From: Massilia yuzhufengensis
GTDB lineage: Bacteria; Pseudomonadota; Gammaproteobacteria; Burkholderiales; Burkholderiaceae_D
Assembly (NCBI RefSeq): GCF_900112225.1
Contig: NZ_FOLD01000001.1
Span: 186,001 to 250,000 of the forward strand
Reading direction: 5' to 3'
Length of the DNA stretch: 64,000 nt
Translations under genes and position numbers: made by a program
Notes under the pieces: model-generated
What the model saw: only the letters and a program-made list of their open reading frames with translations
What the model was told of the DNA's origin: nothing
Databases searched by the model: none
Shown here: one piece after another, positions 9,298 through 18,280 of the stretch
How the letters are laid out: every line of letters starts with the position of its first letter
How positions within the stretch are numbered: the first letter of the stretch is position 1

Positions 9298-10122
9298 CTA
9301 GAGGCGGCCGCCGCTGACCCGTTCGATGCCGGCCAGGTCGCGCCAGCTTTGCACCTCGCCGTAGCCGCGCGCCGCCAGCAGGGAACGCACCGCGTCCGCC
9401 TGGTCGTAGCCGTGCTCGAGCAGCAGCCAGCCGCCCACTTCCAGGTGGCTGGGCGCGCCGTCGATGATGATGCGCAGGGCCGACAGGCCGTCGGCATGGT
9501 CGGTGAGGGCGCCGGCCGGCTCGAAGCGCAGGTCGCCCTGCGACAGGTGTTCGTCGCCGGCGGCGATGTACGGCGGATTGGAGGCGATCAGGTCGAAGCG
9601 CTCGCCGCCGATGGCCGCGAACCAGTCGCTGCGCAGGAAGCGCACCGCGGCGCCGTTGGCGGTCGCGTTGGCGCGCGCAATGGCCAGGGCGTCGTCGCTG
9701 ACGTCGAGCGCCGTCACGCTGGCGTCGCGCCGTGAGTGAGCGCACGCTACCGCGATCGCGCCGCTGCCGGTGCCCATGTCGAGCAGGCGGCCGCGCGGCG
9801 GCAGGCGCTCGAGCGCCAGTTCCACCAGCAGTTCGGTGTCGGGGCGGGGGATCAGCACGCCGGGTGCGACCTTGAAGGGCAGGCCGAAGAATTCGCGTTC
9901 GCCGACGATGTAGGCGATCGGCTCGCCATCCTGGCGGCGCCGCACCAGCGCGGCCAGGCGCGCCGCTTCCTCACTGGTGATGGCGCGTTCGGACTGGGTG
10001 ATCAGCTGGACCCGCGCCAGCCCGAGCGCATGGCACAGCAGGATGCGGTTTTCCAGCGCGTCGAGCGGCAGCGACCCCTGCAGCTGCTTGACCGTCGCGC
10101 CGGCCTGCACCAGGTGGGTCAT
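9298..10122 (-). CDS. prmC: Release-factor glutamine methyltransferase
   Basis: A 274-residue protein. The start ATG at 10122 overlaps the dsbB stop in an ATGA arrangement; an open frame further upstream is only a shadow of dsbB. It carries the SAM-binding LLDMGTGSGAIAVA and the hallmark catalytic motif SNPPYI, with IPRPDTELLVE before them. It methylates the Gln of the GGQ loop in release factors 1 and 2 in the cytoplasm. Context agrees: prfA, encoding a substrate, lies two genes upstream. Family length is normal. Confidence 0.95.
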   Translation of the reverse strand: MTHLVQAGATVKQLQGSLPLDALENRILLCHALGLARVQLITQSERAITSEEAARLAALVRRRQDGEPIAYIVGEREFFGLPFKVAPGVLIPRPDTELLVELALERLPPRGRLLDMGTGSGAIAVACAHSRRDASVTALDVSDDALAIARANATANGAAVRFLRSDWFAAIGGERFDLIASNPPYIAAGDEHLSQGDLRFEPAGALTDHADGLSALRIIIDGAPSHLEVGGWLLLEHGYDQADAVRSLLAARGYGEVQSWRDLAGIERVSGGRL

Positions 10123-10595
10123 GGGCGCGGCTTGCGGACCAGGACGAAGGTCAGCAGCGCGGTCAGCACCACGAACCAGACCGCCGACCATTGCGGGATC
10201 GCCAGGCCCATCAGCGAATCGGTCGCGCCTTCGCACAGGCCGTCGGCGCGGAACAGCCAGGGCAGGTATTCGGCGGTGGGGATCTTGTTGAGGAAGGTCT
10301 CCATCGGGTCGATACCGCAGCTGAAGCCCGGGTTGGCGATCACGTACAGATGCTTCCCAACCGCGTACAGCCCGCCCAGCGCCGCCAGCAGCGCCAGGAT
10401 CGTGCCTTCGCGGACCTTGCCGCTGATGGCCGACACCAGCGTGGCCACGCCGATGGCCAGGAACATGTAGCGCTGGATCACGCACAGCGGGCAGGGCTGC
10501 ATCTGCTGGATGTGCTGCAGGTAGAGCGCGACCGCGATCAGCGCGAAGCAGATCGACGAAATGGCGAACAGGATCTGGCGGGTAGTGGGCAGCAT
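10119..10595 (-). CDS. dsbB: Disulfide bond formation protein DsbB
   Basis: About 158 residues from ATG 10595; an in-frame ATG at 10631 would add 12 polar residues and cannot be excluded, since neither has a strong ribosome-binding site. Four membrane helices are visible. The first periplasmic loop carries the redox pair CPLC (after QPC), and the second loop has SCG and DGLCE, supplying the second cysteine pair. It reoxidises DsbA by passing electrons to quinone in the inner membrane. It lies between prfA and prmC, with prmC coupled to its stop. Confidence 0.93.
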   Translation of the reverse strand: MLPTTRQILFAISSICFALIAVALYLQHIQQMQPCPLCVIQRYMFLAIGVATLVSAISGKVREGTILALLAALGGLYAVGKHLYVIANPGFSCGIDPMETFLNKIPTAEYLPWLFRADGLCEGATDSLMGLAIPQWSAVWFVVLTALLTFVLVRKPRP

Positions 10596-10672
10596 TGTAG
10601 GGTCTTGTAGGTGGTATTCGGGACGCGTCATTCTCGCATGAAGGTCATGCGACTACTTAAACTTTGCTTAAC

Positions 10673-10724
10673 GTAGGGTGGTCGGCTCTGCCGACCGCGC
10701 GGTCGGCGAAGCCGACCACCCTAC
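10673..10724. repeat. 52-bp GC-rich palindrome at the prfA 3' end
   Basis: Outer arms GTAGGGTGGTCGGC and GCCGACCACCCTAC are perfect 14-bp complements, and inner bases (GCCGACCGC/GCGGTCGGC) extend the pairing. It starts one base after the prfA stop and ends before dsbB, with no U-run. It resembles REP-type mobile palindromes and may end or attenuate prfA transcription. Confidence 0.8.
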
Positions 10725-10725
10725 C

Positions 10726-11802
10726 TCAATCGCCCAGCGCCGCCAGCAGCTCGGCCTGGTGCTCCGACGCCAGCGCATTGACCAGGTCCGTCAAGTCGCC
10801 ATCCATGATGAAGTCGAGCTTGTACAGCGTCAGGTTGATGCGGTGGTCGGTGAGGCGCCCCTGAGGGAAGTTGTAGGTGCGGATCCGCTCGCTGCGGTCG
10901 CCCGAGCCGATCAGGCTCTTGCGGGTGGCCGCCTCTTTCGATTGCTGCTCGCGCAGCTGCACGTCCTTGATGCGCGCGGCCAGCACCTTCAGCGCCTGCG
11001 CCTTGTTCTTGTGCTGGCTGCGGTCGTCCTGGCATTCCACCACGATGCCGGTCGGCAGGTGGGTCAGGCGCACCGCCGAATCGGTCTTGTTGATGTGCTG
11101 TCCGCCGGCGCCCGAGGCCCGGTAGGTGTCGATGCGCAGGTCGGCCGGGTTGATGTTCACGTCCTCGACTTCGTCGGCTTCCGGCATCACCGCCACCGTA
11201 CAGGCCGAGGTATGGATGCGGCCTTGCGTTTCGGTGGCGGGAACGCGCTGCACGCGGTGCCCGCCGGACTCGAACTTGAGTTTCGAGTACACGCCATTGC
11301 CGATGATGCGCACGATGACTTCGCGGTAGCCGCCCAGGTCGGATACCGATTCCGACACCACCTCGACCTGCCAGCGCTGGCGTTCCGCAAAACGCGTATA
11401 CATGCGCAGCAGGTCGCCGGCGAACAGGGCCGATTCGTCGCCGCCGGTGCCGGCGCGGATCTCGAGGAAGATGTTGCGCTCGTCGTTGACGTCCTTCGGC
11501 AGCAGCATTTTCTGCAGGTCGAGTTCGAGCGCGGCCAGGCGCGCCTTGGCGGCCTCGGTCTCTTCCTGCGCGAACTCCTTCATCTCCGGGTCCTGCGCCA
11601 TCTCCTGGGCCGCATCGATGTCGCCCTGGGCTGCGCCGTACTGGTGGTACAGCGCAACCAGCGGCGAGAGCTCGGCGTGCTCGCGGGTCATCTTGCGGTA
11701 GCTGTCCATATTGGTGGTGGCGCCTTCGGACATCAGCAGTTCGTCCAGTTCGACGAGTCGGTTGGCCAGCTGGTCCAGCTTGAAGAGCATGGATGGTTTC
11801 AT
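10726..11802 (-). CDS. prfA: Peptide chain release factor 1
   Basis: 358 residues from ATG 11802 ([12 protein letters not shown]), which matches the usual RF1 start; a long in-frame extension upstream has no RF1 similarity and is the opposite reading of the hemA end. The stop-codon recognition region reads [14 protein letters not shown], and the peptidyl-transferase loop reads [15 protein letters not shown] with the GGQ triplet. It terminates translation at UAA and UAG on the ribosome. It is 86 bases downstream of hemA on the same strand, the usual order. Confidence 0.96.
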   Translation of the reverse strand: MKPSMLFKLDQLANRLVELDELLMSEGATTNMDSYRKMTREHAELSPLVALYHQYGAAQGDIDAAQEMAQDPEMKEFAQEETEAAKARLAALELDLQKMLLPKDVNDERNIFLEIRAGTGGDESALFAGDLLRMYTRFAERQRWQVEVVSESVSDLGGYREVIVRIIGNGVYSKLKFESGGHRVQRVPATETQGRIHTSACTVAVMPEADEVEDVNINPADLRIDTYRASGAGGQHINKTDSAVRLTHLPTGIVVECQDDRSQHKNKAQALKVLAARIKDVQLREQQSKEAATRKSLIGSGDRSERIRTYNFPQGRLTDHRINLTLYKLDFIMDGDLTDLVNALASEHQAELLAALGD

Positions 11803-11888
11803 GGGAATTCGGGTCGGTTCAGGGCGCCGCGGATGCGGCCGGGACGCGCCTGTCTTGAAACAGGCGCACGACGAAAGGGGAAGGGCCG

Positions 11889-13160
11889 CTAACGGCGGCC
11901 GCGGAACAGCTGCGGCAGCAGCGCCGCCAGGCGGGCGCGCTCGTCGCCCTGGGCATGGTGCAGCACCTGCTGCGGGCCATGCAGGAACTTGGCGGTCAGG
12001 CCCCTGGACAGGGCTTCGAGCACGGCTTCGGGATCGTCGCCGCGCGCCAGCAGCTTGCGCGCGCGTTCGAGTTCGGCCAGGCGCAGCGCCTCGCTCGACT
12101 CGTGCAGCTCGCGGATCACCGGCACCACGGCGCGGTCGCCGACCCAGGTCATGAAGGACTGGACCCGCAGGTCGATGATGGCTTCGGCCTGGGCGACCGC
12201 GGCCTGGCGGCTTTCCATGCCGGTTTGTACCACCTGCGCCAGGTCGTCCACGGTGTACAGGAACACGTCGTCCAGGCGCGCGACTTCGGGTTCGATATCG
12301 CGCGGCACGGCCAGGTCGACCATGAACACCGGGCGGTGGCGGCGCGCCTTGACCGCGCGTTCCACCATGCCCAGGCCGATCAGCGGCAGGGTCGACGCGG
12401 TGCACGAGATGACGATATCAAAATTGTGCAGGCTCTCGGGCAGCTCGGCCAGGCGCATCGCGGTGCCGTTGTAGCGGCTGGCCAGCGCTTCGCCGCGCTC
12501 CATGCTGCGATTGGCGATGGTGACCGATTTGGGATTGTGGGCCGCGAAGTGGGCGGCGCACAGTTCGATCATTTCGCCGGCGCCGATGAACAGCACGTTC
12601 TGGTCGGCGATGCGGTCGAAAATGCGGTGCGACAGGCGCACCGCGGCTGCGGCCATCGACACGCTGTGGGCGCCGATCTCGGTGGTGCTGCGCACTTCCT
12701 TGGCCACCGCGAAGCTGCGCTGGAACAGCTGGTGCAGGTAGGTGCCCAGGCCGCCGGCTTCTTCGGCGCTGCGCACCGCGTCCTTCATTTGCCCCAGGAT
12801 CTGCGGCTCGCCCAGCACCATGGAATCGAGCCCGGAGGCGACCCGGAAAGCGTGGCGCACCGCGCTGTCGTGCGGCAGCATGTACAAGTGGGGGCGCAGC
12901 TCGGCGAAATTGAGTGCGTGGTAGTGGGCCAGGAACTGGGCCGAGGCGTCGAGCGGGTTGGCGATGTCGCTGGCCGCGTACATCTCGGTGCGGTTGCAGG
13001 TGGACAGGATGGCCGCCTCGTCGCCCCCGGCGCCCTGGCGCGCGAACCAGCCGCGCGCCGCGTGCACCGCCTTGCCCAGCTGGTCGGGCGCGAGCGCCAG
13101 CTGCTCGCGCAGCGAGACCGGGGCAGTCGTGTGGTTCAGGCCAACGGCGAGCAGTTGCAT
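11889..13160 (-). CDS. hemA: Glutamyl-tRNA reductase
   Basis: 423 residues starting [14 protein letters not shown]. The catalytic cysteine is in STCNRTEMY near residue 55. The NADPH-binding domain contains [12 protein letters not shown], followed by [11 protein letters not shown]. It reduces glutamyl-tRNA to glutamate-1-semialdehyde, the first committed step of C5 haem synthesis in the cytoplasm. It heads the hemA-prfA-dsbB-prmC group. A tRNA-dependent enzyme next to a release factor is a common arrangement in proteobacteria. Confidence 0.96.
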   Translation of the reverse strand: MQLLAVGLNHTTAPVSLREQLALAPDQLGKAVHAARGWFARQGAGGDEAAILSTCNRTEMYAASDIANPLDASAQFLAHYHALNFAELRPHLYMLPHDSAVRHAFRVASGLDSMVLGEPQILGQMKDAVRSAEEAGGLGTYLHQLFQRSFAVAKEVRSTTEIGAHSVSMAAAAVRLSHRIFDRIADQNVLFIGAGEMIELCAAHFAAHNPKSVTIANRSMERGEALASRYNGTAMRLAELPESLHNFDIVISCTASTLPLIGLGMVERAVKARRHRPVFMVDLAVPRDIEPEVARLDDVFLYTVDDLAQVVQTGMESRQAAVAQAEAIIDLRVQSFMTWVGDRAVVPVIRELHESSEALRLAELERARKLLARGDDPEAVLEALSRGLTAKFLHGPQQVLHHAQGDERARLAALLPQLFRGRR

Positions 13161-13224
13161 GTGGGGCGGGGATGGGCTGGATGCAGGTATGCACCCATTA
13201 TACCCTTACGCGAGCAGGGTTTCA

Positions 13225-13246
13225 GCGGCCGGCCGGGGCCGGCCGC
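13225..13246 (-). terminator. GC-rich hairpin downstream of the response regulator
   Basis: Arms GCGGCCGG and CCGGCCGC (8 bp) around a 6-nt loop, 20 bases past the stop of the regulator gene on the minus strand and 65 bases before hemA. No U-run follows, so it may be Rho-assisted or simply structural. Confidence 0.35.
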
Positions 13247-13265
13247 CGGACGGGCTTGGGGTGGC

Positions 13266-13955
13266 TCAGGCGCCCAGCTTTTCCAGGCGGTAGCCGTAGC
13301 TGTAGACCGGCACCAGGCGGAAGCCGTTTTCCGGACGCAGGCTCAGCTTGTTGCGTACGCGCGAGACGTGGGTGTCCATGGTGCGCGACGGCACATCGGT
13401 ATCGCGGACCCACACCGATTCATGGATGTAGGCGCGCGACAGCGGGCGGCCGATATTGCGGAAGAACAGCAGCGCCAGCGAGAATTCCTTCTGGGTGACG
13501 TCGATGATCGAGCCATCCTTGAGCAGGCGGCCCGGGCGGGTCTCGAAGGTGAACGGACCGAACTGCAACTGCTCGGCGCTGTTTTGCGACGGGTAGGCGC
13601 GGCGCAGCAAAGCCGATACGCGCGCCACAAGTTCGCCGCGGCGCAGCGGTTTCACCAGGTAGTCGTCGGCGCCGGCGGTGACGCCGGCAATGATATCGTC
13701 TTCTGCGTTATTGCCAACCAGGAAGATCGTCGGTGCATTCGCAGCCATTTTTTCCTTGGCGCGGCGCAGCACTTCCGGGCCGTCCATGTCCGGCACGTTC
13801 CAATCCATCACCAGCATGTCTGCGTTTTCCTTGCGCAGTTGCGCAAGGAATTCCCGTGCATTATCAAAGGCTTGGCAGCTATGGCCCGCTGCGGTCAGCA
13901 CCTGGCAAATGAGCTCAGCCTGGCTGCGGTCTTGTTCAAGAACGGCGATCTTCAT
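13266..13955 (-). CDS. OmpR-type response regulator, orphan
   Basis: 229 residues. An N-terminal receiver domain (1-120) has the phosphate-accepting Asp51 in MLVMDWNVPDMDG and the conserved Lys in YLVKPLRRGE. A C-terminal winged-helix domain has VTQKEFSLALLFFRN, SRTMDTHVSRVRNKL and a GYRLEKLGA ending. It should bind DNA when phosphorylated. No histidine kinase is adjacent, so the partner is elsewhere. The usual acidic pocket near the start reads LEQD rather than a DD pair. A palindrome lies in its leader (13981-14000), a possible site for self-control. Confidence 0.9.
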   Translation of the reverse strand: MKIAVLEQDRSQAELICQVLTAAGHSCQAFDNAREFLAQLRKENADMLVMDWNVPDMDGPEVLRRAKEKMAANAPTIFLVGNNAEDDIIAGVTAGADDYLVKPLRRGELVARVSALLRRAYPSQNSAEQLQFGPFTFETRPGRLLKDGSIIDVTQKEFSLALLFFRNIGRPLSRAYIHESVWVRDTDVPSRTMDTHVSRVRNKLSLRPENGFRLVPVYSYGYRLEKLGA

Positions 13956-13980
13956 AGGACATCTACTGGTAAGGTTGCAT

Positions 13981-14000
13981 TTGTAGGAAGACTCCTACAA
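13981..14000. promoter_or_regulatory. Inverted repeat in the leader of the response regulator
   Basis: TTGTAGGA and TCCTACAA are perfect 8-bp arms separated by 4 bases, 26-45 bases upstream of the regulator ATG. A TATATT box on the minus strand lies about 15 bases further upstream. It could be an operator or a leader RNA hairpin. Confidence 0.45.
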
Positions 14001-14142
14001 GAGTTAAACCGAATATATCAGACTTTCACAAAATAGTGCTACAGCAAAAGAAGTTATTTACAACGGGAACGTTTGTTCTGTTGTGTTAAAGCGAACACGG
14101 GCTCCGCGTTACACTTATTGCCACGAATAAGCGGGAGACGAT

Positions 14143-14709
14143 ATGTTGTTTAAGCGCAAAAGAAAAGACGTGATCCCCACCGGGCCGGCGCTGGAACCGG
14201 TCAGCGGCGCCGGCATCGACCTGGCGCGCGAGCGCTGCCGCGAGATGGTGCGCAAGCGCGCCCTGGTATCGGCCGGCGTGGCGGCGATCCCGCTGCCGGG
14301 TGTGGATATCCTGTCGGACCTGACCACCTTCACGGTGCTGGTCGAGGAGGTGAACAAGGAGTTCGGGCTGAGCCAGCAGCAGATCGAACGACTCCATCCG
14401 CGCTTGCGGGTGCTGGCGTACCAGGCGGCGGCGTCGGTGGGCGGGATGCTGGTCGGTAAGCTCGTGACCCGGACCCTGGTCATGGAACTGTTCAAGCGCG
14501 CCGGGGTGAAGATCGCCGCCAAGACCGTGGCCAAGGTGGTGCCGATCGCGGGCCAGGTGGCGTCGGCGGCGATCGGCTTCGCGCTGTTTCGCCGGATGGG
14601 CTACCAGCATGTGGAGGCGTGCGCGAAGGTGGCGCGGGAGCTGGCGAGTTTAAGGGTGATTGATGCAGGGGTGGGGGTGGGGGTAGGGTCGCCGGTGCCG
14701 CCGATGTAG
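14143..14709 (+). CDS. DUF697-like (YcjF-type) membrane-associated protein
   Basis: 188 residues, ATG at 14143 with GGGAGA upstream. A basic N-terminus (MLFKRKRKD) is followed by RALVSAGVAAIPLPGVDILSDL, which resembles the DUF697/YcjF core, then two amphipathic or hydrophobic segments near residues 85-105 and 120-150. The C-terminus is a Gly/Val-rich tail (residues 172-188) of low complexity. The family is thought to be linked to envelope stress or GTPase function, but the role is unproven. It is transcribed alone, divergently from the response regulator, and ends at a strong bidirectional terminator. Confidence 0.65.
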   Translation: MLFKRKRKDVIPTGPALEPVSGAGIDLARERCREMVRKRALVSAGVAAIPLPGVDILSDLTTFTVLVEEVNKEFGLSQQQIERLHPRLRVLAYQAAASVGGMLVGKLVTRTLVMELFKRAGVKIAAKTVAKVVPIAGQVASAAIGFALFRRMGYQHVEACAKVARELASLRVIDAGVGVGVGSPVPPM

Positions 14710-14750
14710 GAGTTCTGCATACGACGGTTTTTAGGCCAACACAAGCAGAT

Positions 14751-14797
14751 ACGTCGTTCCGGCGAAGGCCGGAACCCAAGTTCGTCGCGTAACAAAC
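14751..14797. repeat. Dispersed palindromic repeat, single copy
   Basis: ACGTCGTTCCGGC, a short loop and GCCGGAACCCAAG form a hairpin, with CGCGTAACAAAC trailing. The trailing segment matches the outer edge of the copy at 24721, so the repeat unit is about 45 bases long. It lies between the convergent DUF697-like gene and minE. Confidence 0.75.
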
Positions 14798-14808
14798 AAC
14801 GCCCCAAT

Positions 14809-14840
14809 AAACAAATGCCCGCATCAGCGGGCATTTGTTT
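14809..14840. terminator. Bidirectional terminator between the DUF697-like gene and minE
   Basis: Perfect 14-bp arms AAACAAATGCCCGC and GCGGGCATTTGTTT around the tetraloop ATCA. The A-rich and T-rich ends serve both strands, matching the convergent genes on each side. Confidence 0.85.
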
Positions 14841-14855
14841 ATATAACGCTAACAA

Positions 14856-15107
14856 TCAAGCATCCGGCAACACCACATTCACATCGAGCACTTCCAGGTT
14901 GCCCTGGCGGTCGAGCGAGATCTTGATGTCGTCGGCATTAACCTTGGTGTATTTCGAAATCACCTCGATCAGCTCGCGATGCAGCGCCGGCAGGAAGTCG
15001 GGGCCGGTGCGGTTGGTGCGTTCGCGCGCGATGATGATCTGCAGGCGCTCCTTGGCGGCCGATGCGCTCTTCTTTTTCTCGGGGAACAGGAAATTTAACA
15101 GTGCCAT
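14856..15107 (-). CDS. minE: Cell-division topological specificity factor MinE
   Basis: 83 residues from ATG 15107 (MALLNFLF); five more codons upstream belong to the shadow of the minD end. The amphipathic N-terminal membrane-targeting stretch is followed by [10 protein letters not shown], the MinD-contact helix, and then the C-terminal topological domain ([21 protein letters not shown]). It stimulates the MinD ATPase and makes Min proteins oscillate so that the Z-ring forms at mid-cell. One base separates it from the minD stop, and its ribosome-binding site GGAG is inside minD. Confidence 0.96.
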   Translation of the reverse strand: MALLNFLFPEKKKSASAAKERLQIIIARERTNRTGPDFLPALHRELIEVISKYTKVNADDIKISLDRQGNLEVLDVNVVLPDA

Positions 15108-15108
15108 A

Positions 15109-15924
15109 TCACTTTGCTCCAAAGATGCGCTGGAACAGGCCCGGCTTTTCGTAGCTGGTAAAGCGCAGCGGGCGGTCTTCGCCCAGGAAACGGGCGATCA
15201 CGTCCTCGTAGGCCTCGGCCACGTCGGTGCCCTTGAAATGGATCGCCGGGTTGCCCTGGTTCGAGGCGTGCAGCACCGATTCCGATTCCGGGATGATGCC
15301 GATCAGCGGGATGCGCAGGATTTCCTGCACGTCCTGGTAGGACAGCATTTCGTCGGCGTCGACGCGCTTCGGCGAGTAGCGGGTGATCAACAGGTGTTCC
15401 TTGACCGGCTCCGAACCGCTCTGGGCGCGGCGCGACTTGGCCTGGATGATGCCGAGGATGCGGTCCGAATCGCGCACCGACGACACTTCCGGGTTGGTGA
15501 CGATCACGGCTTCGTCGGCGAAGGTCAGGGCCATCAGCGCGCCGTGCTCGATACCGGCCGGCGAATCGCAGATGATGAATTCGAAGCCCATCTGCACCAG
15601 GTCGTTGAGCACGCGCTCGACGCCTTCCTCGCTCAGCGCATCCTTGTCGCGCGTTTGCGAGGCCGGCAGGATGAACAGGTTGTCGGTGTGCTTGTCCTTG
15701 ATCAGCGCCTGGTTCAGGGTCGCTTCGCCATTGATCACGTTGATCAGGTCATACACGACGCGGCGTTCGCAACCCATGATCAGGTCCAGGTTACGCAGGC
15801 CGACGTCGAAGTCGATGACGGCGGTCTTGTGGCCGCGCAGGGCCAGGCCGCTGGAGAAGCTTGCGCTCGAGGTGGTTTTGCCCACACCGCCCTTGCCGGA
15901 CGTTACAACAATAATTCGTGCCAC
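15109..15924 (-). CDS. minD: Septum-site-determining ATPase MinD
   Basis: 271 residues starting at GTG 15924, with AAGGA about 9 bases upstream. The deviant Walker A motif reads [14 protein letters not shown] near residue 10, then [14 protein letters not shown] and the switch [10 protein letters not shown]. The C-terminal amphipathic helix ending [10 protein letters not shown] is the membrane-targeting sequence. It binds ATP and the inner membrane, recruits MinC, and is displaced by MinE. It sits between minC and minE in the standard order, 40 bases after minC. Confidence 0.97.
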   Translation of the reverse strand: MARIIVVTSGKGGVGKTTSSASFSSGLALRGHKTAVIDFDVGLRNLDLIMGCERRVVYDLINVINGEATLNQALIKDKHTDNLFILPASQTRDKDALSEEGVERVLNDLVQMGFEFIICDSPAGIEHGALMALTFADEAVIVTNPEVSSVRDSDRILGIIQAKSRRAQSGSEPVKEHLLITRYSPKRVDADEMLSYQDVQEILRIPLIGIIPESESVLHASNQGNPAIHFKGTDVAEAYEDVIARFLGEDRPLRFTSYEKPGLFQRIFGAK

Positions 15925-15964
15925 AAAAATGTCCTTTTCAGTAACTTGTCAGGTCGCGCTGCAA

Positions 15965-16753
15965 TCAGGCGCGGGAGACCGGAGCCAGCGATGATATATC
16001 GAGCCGGTCGCCGACCAGCCGGATTTGTGCGGGCTGGCGCGTCAGGTCGGTGGGGAAGCCGTCGTCGAAAGTGCGGTACACGCCCGCGATCGACACCAGT
16101 TCCGGCTGCATCGAGAGCGCGAAGATGCGCGCTTCCGGGTTGCCGGACGCGCCCGCCAGGGCCCGGCCATTCAATGGTGCATAGACGTGGATGCTGCCGT
16201 CGGCAATGATTTCCGCACCATTGTTGACGACCGCAGTGATGATCAGGTCGCTGCCGCGCGCATAGACGCGCTGGCCGGCGCGCACCGGGGTATCGATGAT
16301 CATGGCCGACACCGGGGTGGGCGCAGGCGCAGCCGCCACCGGTTCCGGCACGGGTTCCGGCGCCGGCGCGGCGGCTGGCGCCGGGGCGGCAGCGACCGGC
16401 ATTGCGCTGGTGTCGAGCGCACGCACGCCGCTCGAGCCGTCGTCCAGCGCCAGGCCGTGGGCGCGGATCGCGTCCGCCATCCCGGCGCTGGCGCCGCGCA
16501 CGGCGACCGCATTGAGGCGGTATTTCTTCAGCAGCGCCACCAGGGCCGGCCAGTCGATGACCGGGGCCTCATGGGCAATGGCCGCGATATCGATCACCGC
16601 GAACTCGTCTTCGAAGAAGTCCGAGACCCCGCCGGTCATCTGGTACAGCGCGCCATCGATCGTGGCCGGGTCGGCCGAATGCAGGATCGTCGAGATGGCG
16701 ACGACTGTGGAGATCTTGATTTCGATGGGCAGCGTGGTCGGGGTTTTCGTCAT
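15965..16753 (-). CDS. minC: Septum-site-determining protein MinC
   Basis: 262 residues. The N-terminal FtsZ-inhibiting domain (1-105) is followed by an Ala/Pro-rich linker (about 118-150, repeated APAPE-like units). The C-terminal beta-helix domain binds MinD and includes PVRAGQRVYARGSDLI, the motif AEIIADGSIHVYAPLNGRA and a GNPEARIFALSM stretch. It blocks FtsZ assembly near the poles. The linker is longer than in E. coli, which is common in betaproteobacteria. First gene of minC-minD-minE. Confidence 0.96.
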   Translation of the reverse strand: MTKTPTTLPIEIKISTVVAISTILHSADPATIDGALYQMTGGVSDFFEDEFAVIDIAAIAHEAPVIDWPALVALLKKYRLNAVAVRGASAGMADAIRAHGLALDDGSSGVRALDTSAMPVAAAPAPAAAPAPEPVPEPVAAAPAPTPVSAMIIDTPVRAGQRVYARGSDLIITAVVNNGAEIIADGSIHVYAPLNGRALAGASGNPEARIFALSMQPELVSIAGVYRTFDDGFPTDLTRQPAQIRLVGDRLDISSLAPVSRA

Positions 16754-17035
16754 AAAGCAGTCTGGTTGGCGTTGCGCTCGTGCATTCTACTGTGAAAATT
16801 GAGCGAAGGGACAGTTACGTAAGCATCATTCTCATAGGAAACTAGGTACCGTCCCTAGGTTCAAAATTGGCTTGTCAACACGGTGATTGCCTCCCTGCAA
16901 GCGGTTGTATTTGGTGGATAAGCTGATAAGATTGATTTTGCTCAAACGTCGGTACAAGGTGGCCCGTAACATGCATGGTTCGGAGCGCTTGCCGTCTTAA
17001 CATTCACCGGCGCAGCCGGAACTAGGGAGAACAAT

Positions 17036-18214
17036 ATGGAAGAAGTCGTCATCGTGGCCGCCGGCCGCACAGCGGTCGGCAAGTTTGGCGGCACCCTGGC
17101 CAAGGTCCCTGCCGCGGAGCTCGGCGCACAGGTGATCCGCCACCTGCTGACCAAGACCGGCATCGATCCGGCTTCGGTCAGCGAAGTCATCATGGGCCAG
17201 GTCCTCACCGCCGGCGCCGGCCAGAACCCGGCGCGCCAGGCCGTCATCAAGGCCGGCCTGCCAGACGCGGTGCCGGGCTACACCATCAACAAAGTGTGCG
17301 GCAGCGGCCTCAAGGCCACCCACTTGGCGGCCCAGGCCATCAAGTGCGGCGACGCGCAAATCGTCATCGCCGGCGGCCAGGAAAACATGAGCGCCTCGCC
17401 GCACGTGCTCAACGGCTCGCGCGACGGTTTCCGCATGGGCGACGCCAAGCTGGTGGACACCATGATCGTCGACGGCCTGTGGGACGTGTACAACCAGTAC
17501 CACATGGGCGTCACCGCCGAGAACGTCGCACGCAAGTACGAGGTCTCGCGCGCCGAGCAGGACGAATTCGCGCTGCAGTCGCAGCTCAAGGCCGAAGCTG
17601 CCCAAAAAGCAGGCAAATTCAAGGACGAAATCATCCCGGTCGAGATCCCGTCCAAGAAGGGCCCCAGCATCTTCGACACCGACGAATACCCAAAGCACGG
17701 CTCGACCATCGAAGCCCTGGCCGGCCTGCGCCCGGCTTTCAACAAGGAAGGCAGCGTCACCGCCGGTAACGCTTCCGGCCTGAACGACGGCGCCGCCGCC
17801 GTCATCATGATGAGCGCCTCGAAAGCGAAAGAACTCGGCCTCACCCCGATCGCCCGCATCAAGGCCTATTCGTCGGCCGGCCTGGATCCGTCGATCATGG
17901 GCATGGGCCCGGTCTCGGCCACCCGCCTGTGCCTGCAGAAGGCCGGCTGGACCCACGAAGACGTGGACCTGATGGAAATTAACGAGGCGTTCGCCGCCCA
18001 GGCCATCGCGGTCAACAAGGAAATGGGCTGGGACACTTCCAAGATCAACGTGAATGGCGGCGCCATCGCGCTGGGTCACCCGATCGGCGCCTCCGGCGCC
18101 CGCGTGCTGGTTACCTTGTTGCACGAAATGGTGCGCCGCGACGCCAAGCGCGGTCTGGCCAGCCTGTGCATCGGCGGCGGCATGGGCGTGGCGCTGGCGG
18201 TGGAACGCGACTGA
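17036..18214 (+). CDS. phaA: Acetyl-CoA C-acetyltransferase (beta-ketothiolase)
   Basis: 392 residues. The acyl-accepting Cys88 lies in [10 protein letters not shown], the basic His in [10 protein letters not shown] and the second Cys in CIGGGMG, so all catalytic residues are present. It condenses two acetyl-CoA to acetoacetyl-CoA, the first step of polyhydroxybutyrate synthesis, and can run in reverse. AGGGAGA lies just before the ATG. phaB follows after 66 bases, so they are probably one operon. No phaC synthase, phaR or phasin gene is next to them. Confidence 0.94.
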   Translation: MEEVVIVAAGRTAVGKFGGTLAKVPAAELGAQVIRHLLTKTGIDPASVSEVIMGQVLTAGAGQNPARQAVIKAGLPDAVPGYTINKVCGSGLKATHLAAQAIKCGDAQIVIAGGQENMSASPHVLNGSRDGFRMGDAKLVDTMIVDGLWDVYNQYHMGVTAENVARKYEVSRAEQDEFALQSQLKAEAAQKAGKFKDEIIPVEIPSKKGPSIFDTDEYPKHGSTIEALAGLRPAFNKEGSVTAGNASGLNDGAAAVIMMSASKAKELGLTPIARIKAYSSAGLDPSIMGMGPVSATRLCLQKAGWTHEDVDLMEINEAFAAQAIAVNKEMGWDTSKINVNGGAIALGHPIGASGARVLVTLLHEMVRRDAKRGLASLCIGGGMGVALAVERD

Positions 18215-18280
18215 GCGGCCGCAGCGGCACGGCAGGTTTTTAGCAGGACGAAGTGACTGACAATAAAACTGGAGAAGACA

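Noticed and set aside
7159..9735. Very long rightward open frame opposite the DUF885 and prmC genes
   Set aside because: It is the antisense frame of GC-rich genes, with Arg/Gly/Val-biased composition and no domain; both minus-strand genes are clear.
11955..14036. Long rightward open frame opposite hemA and the response regulator
   Set aside because: Antisense shadow crossing two well-supported genes and their gap; no ribosome-binding site and no recognisable motif.
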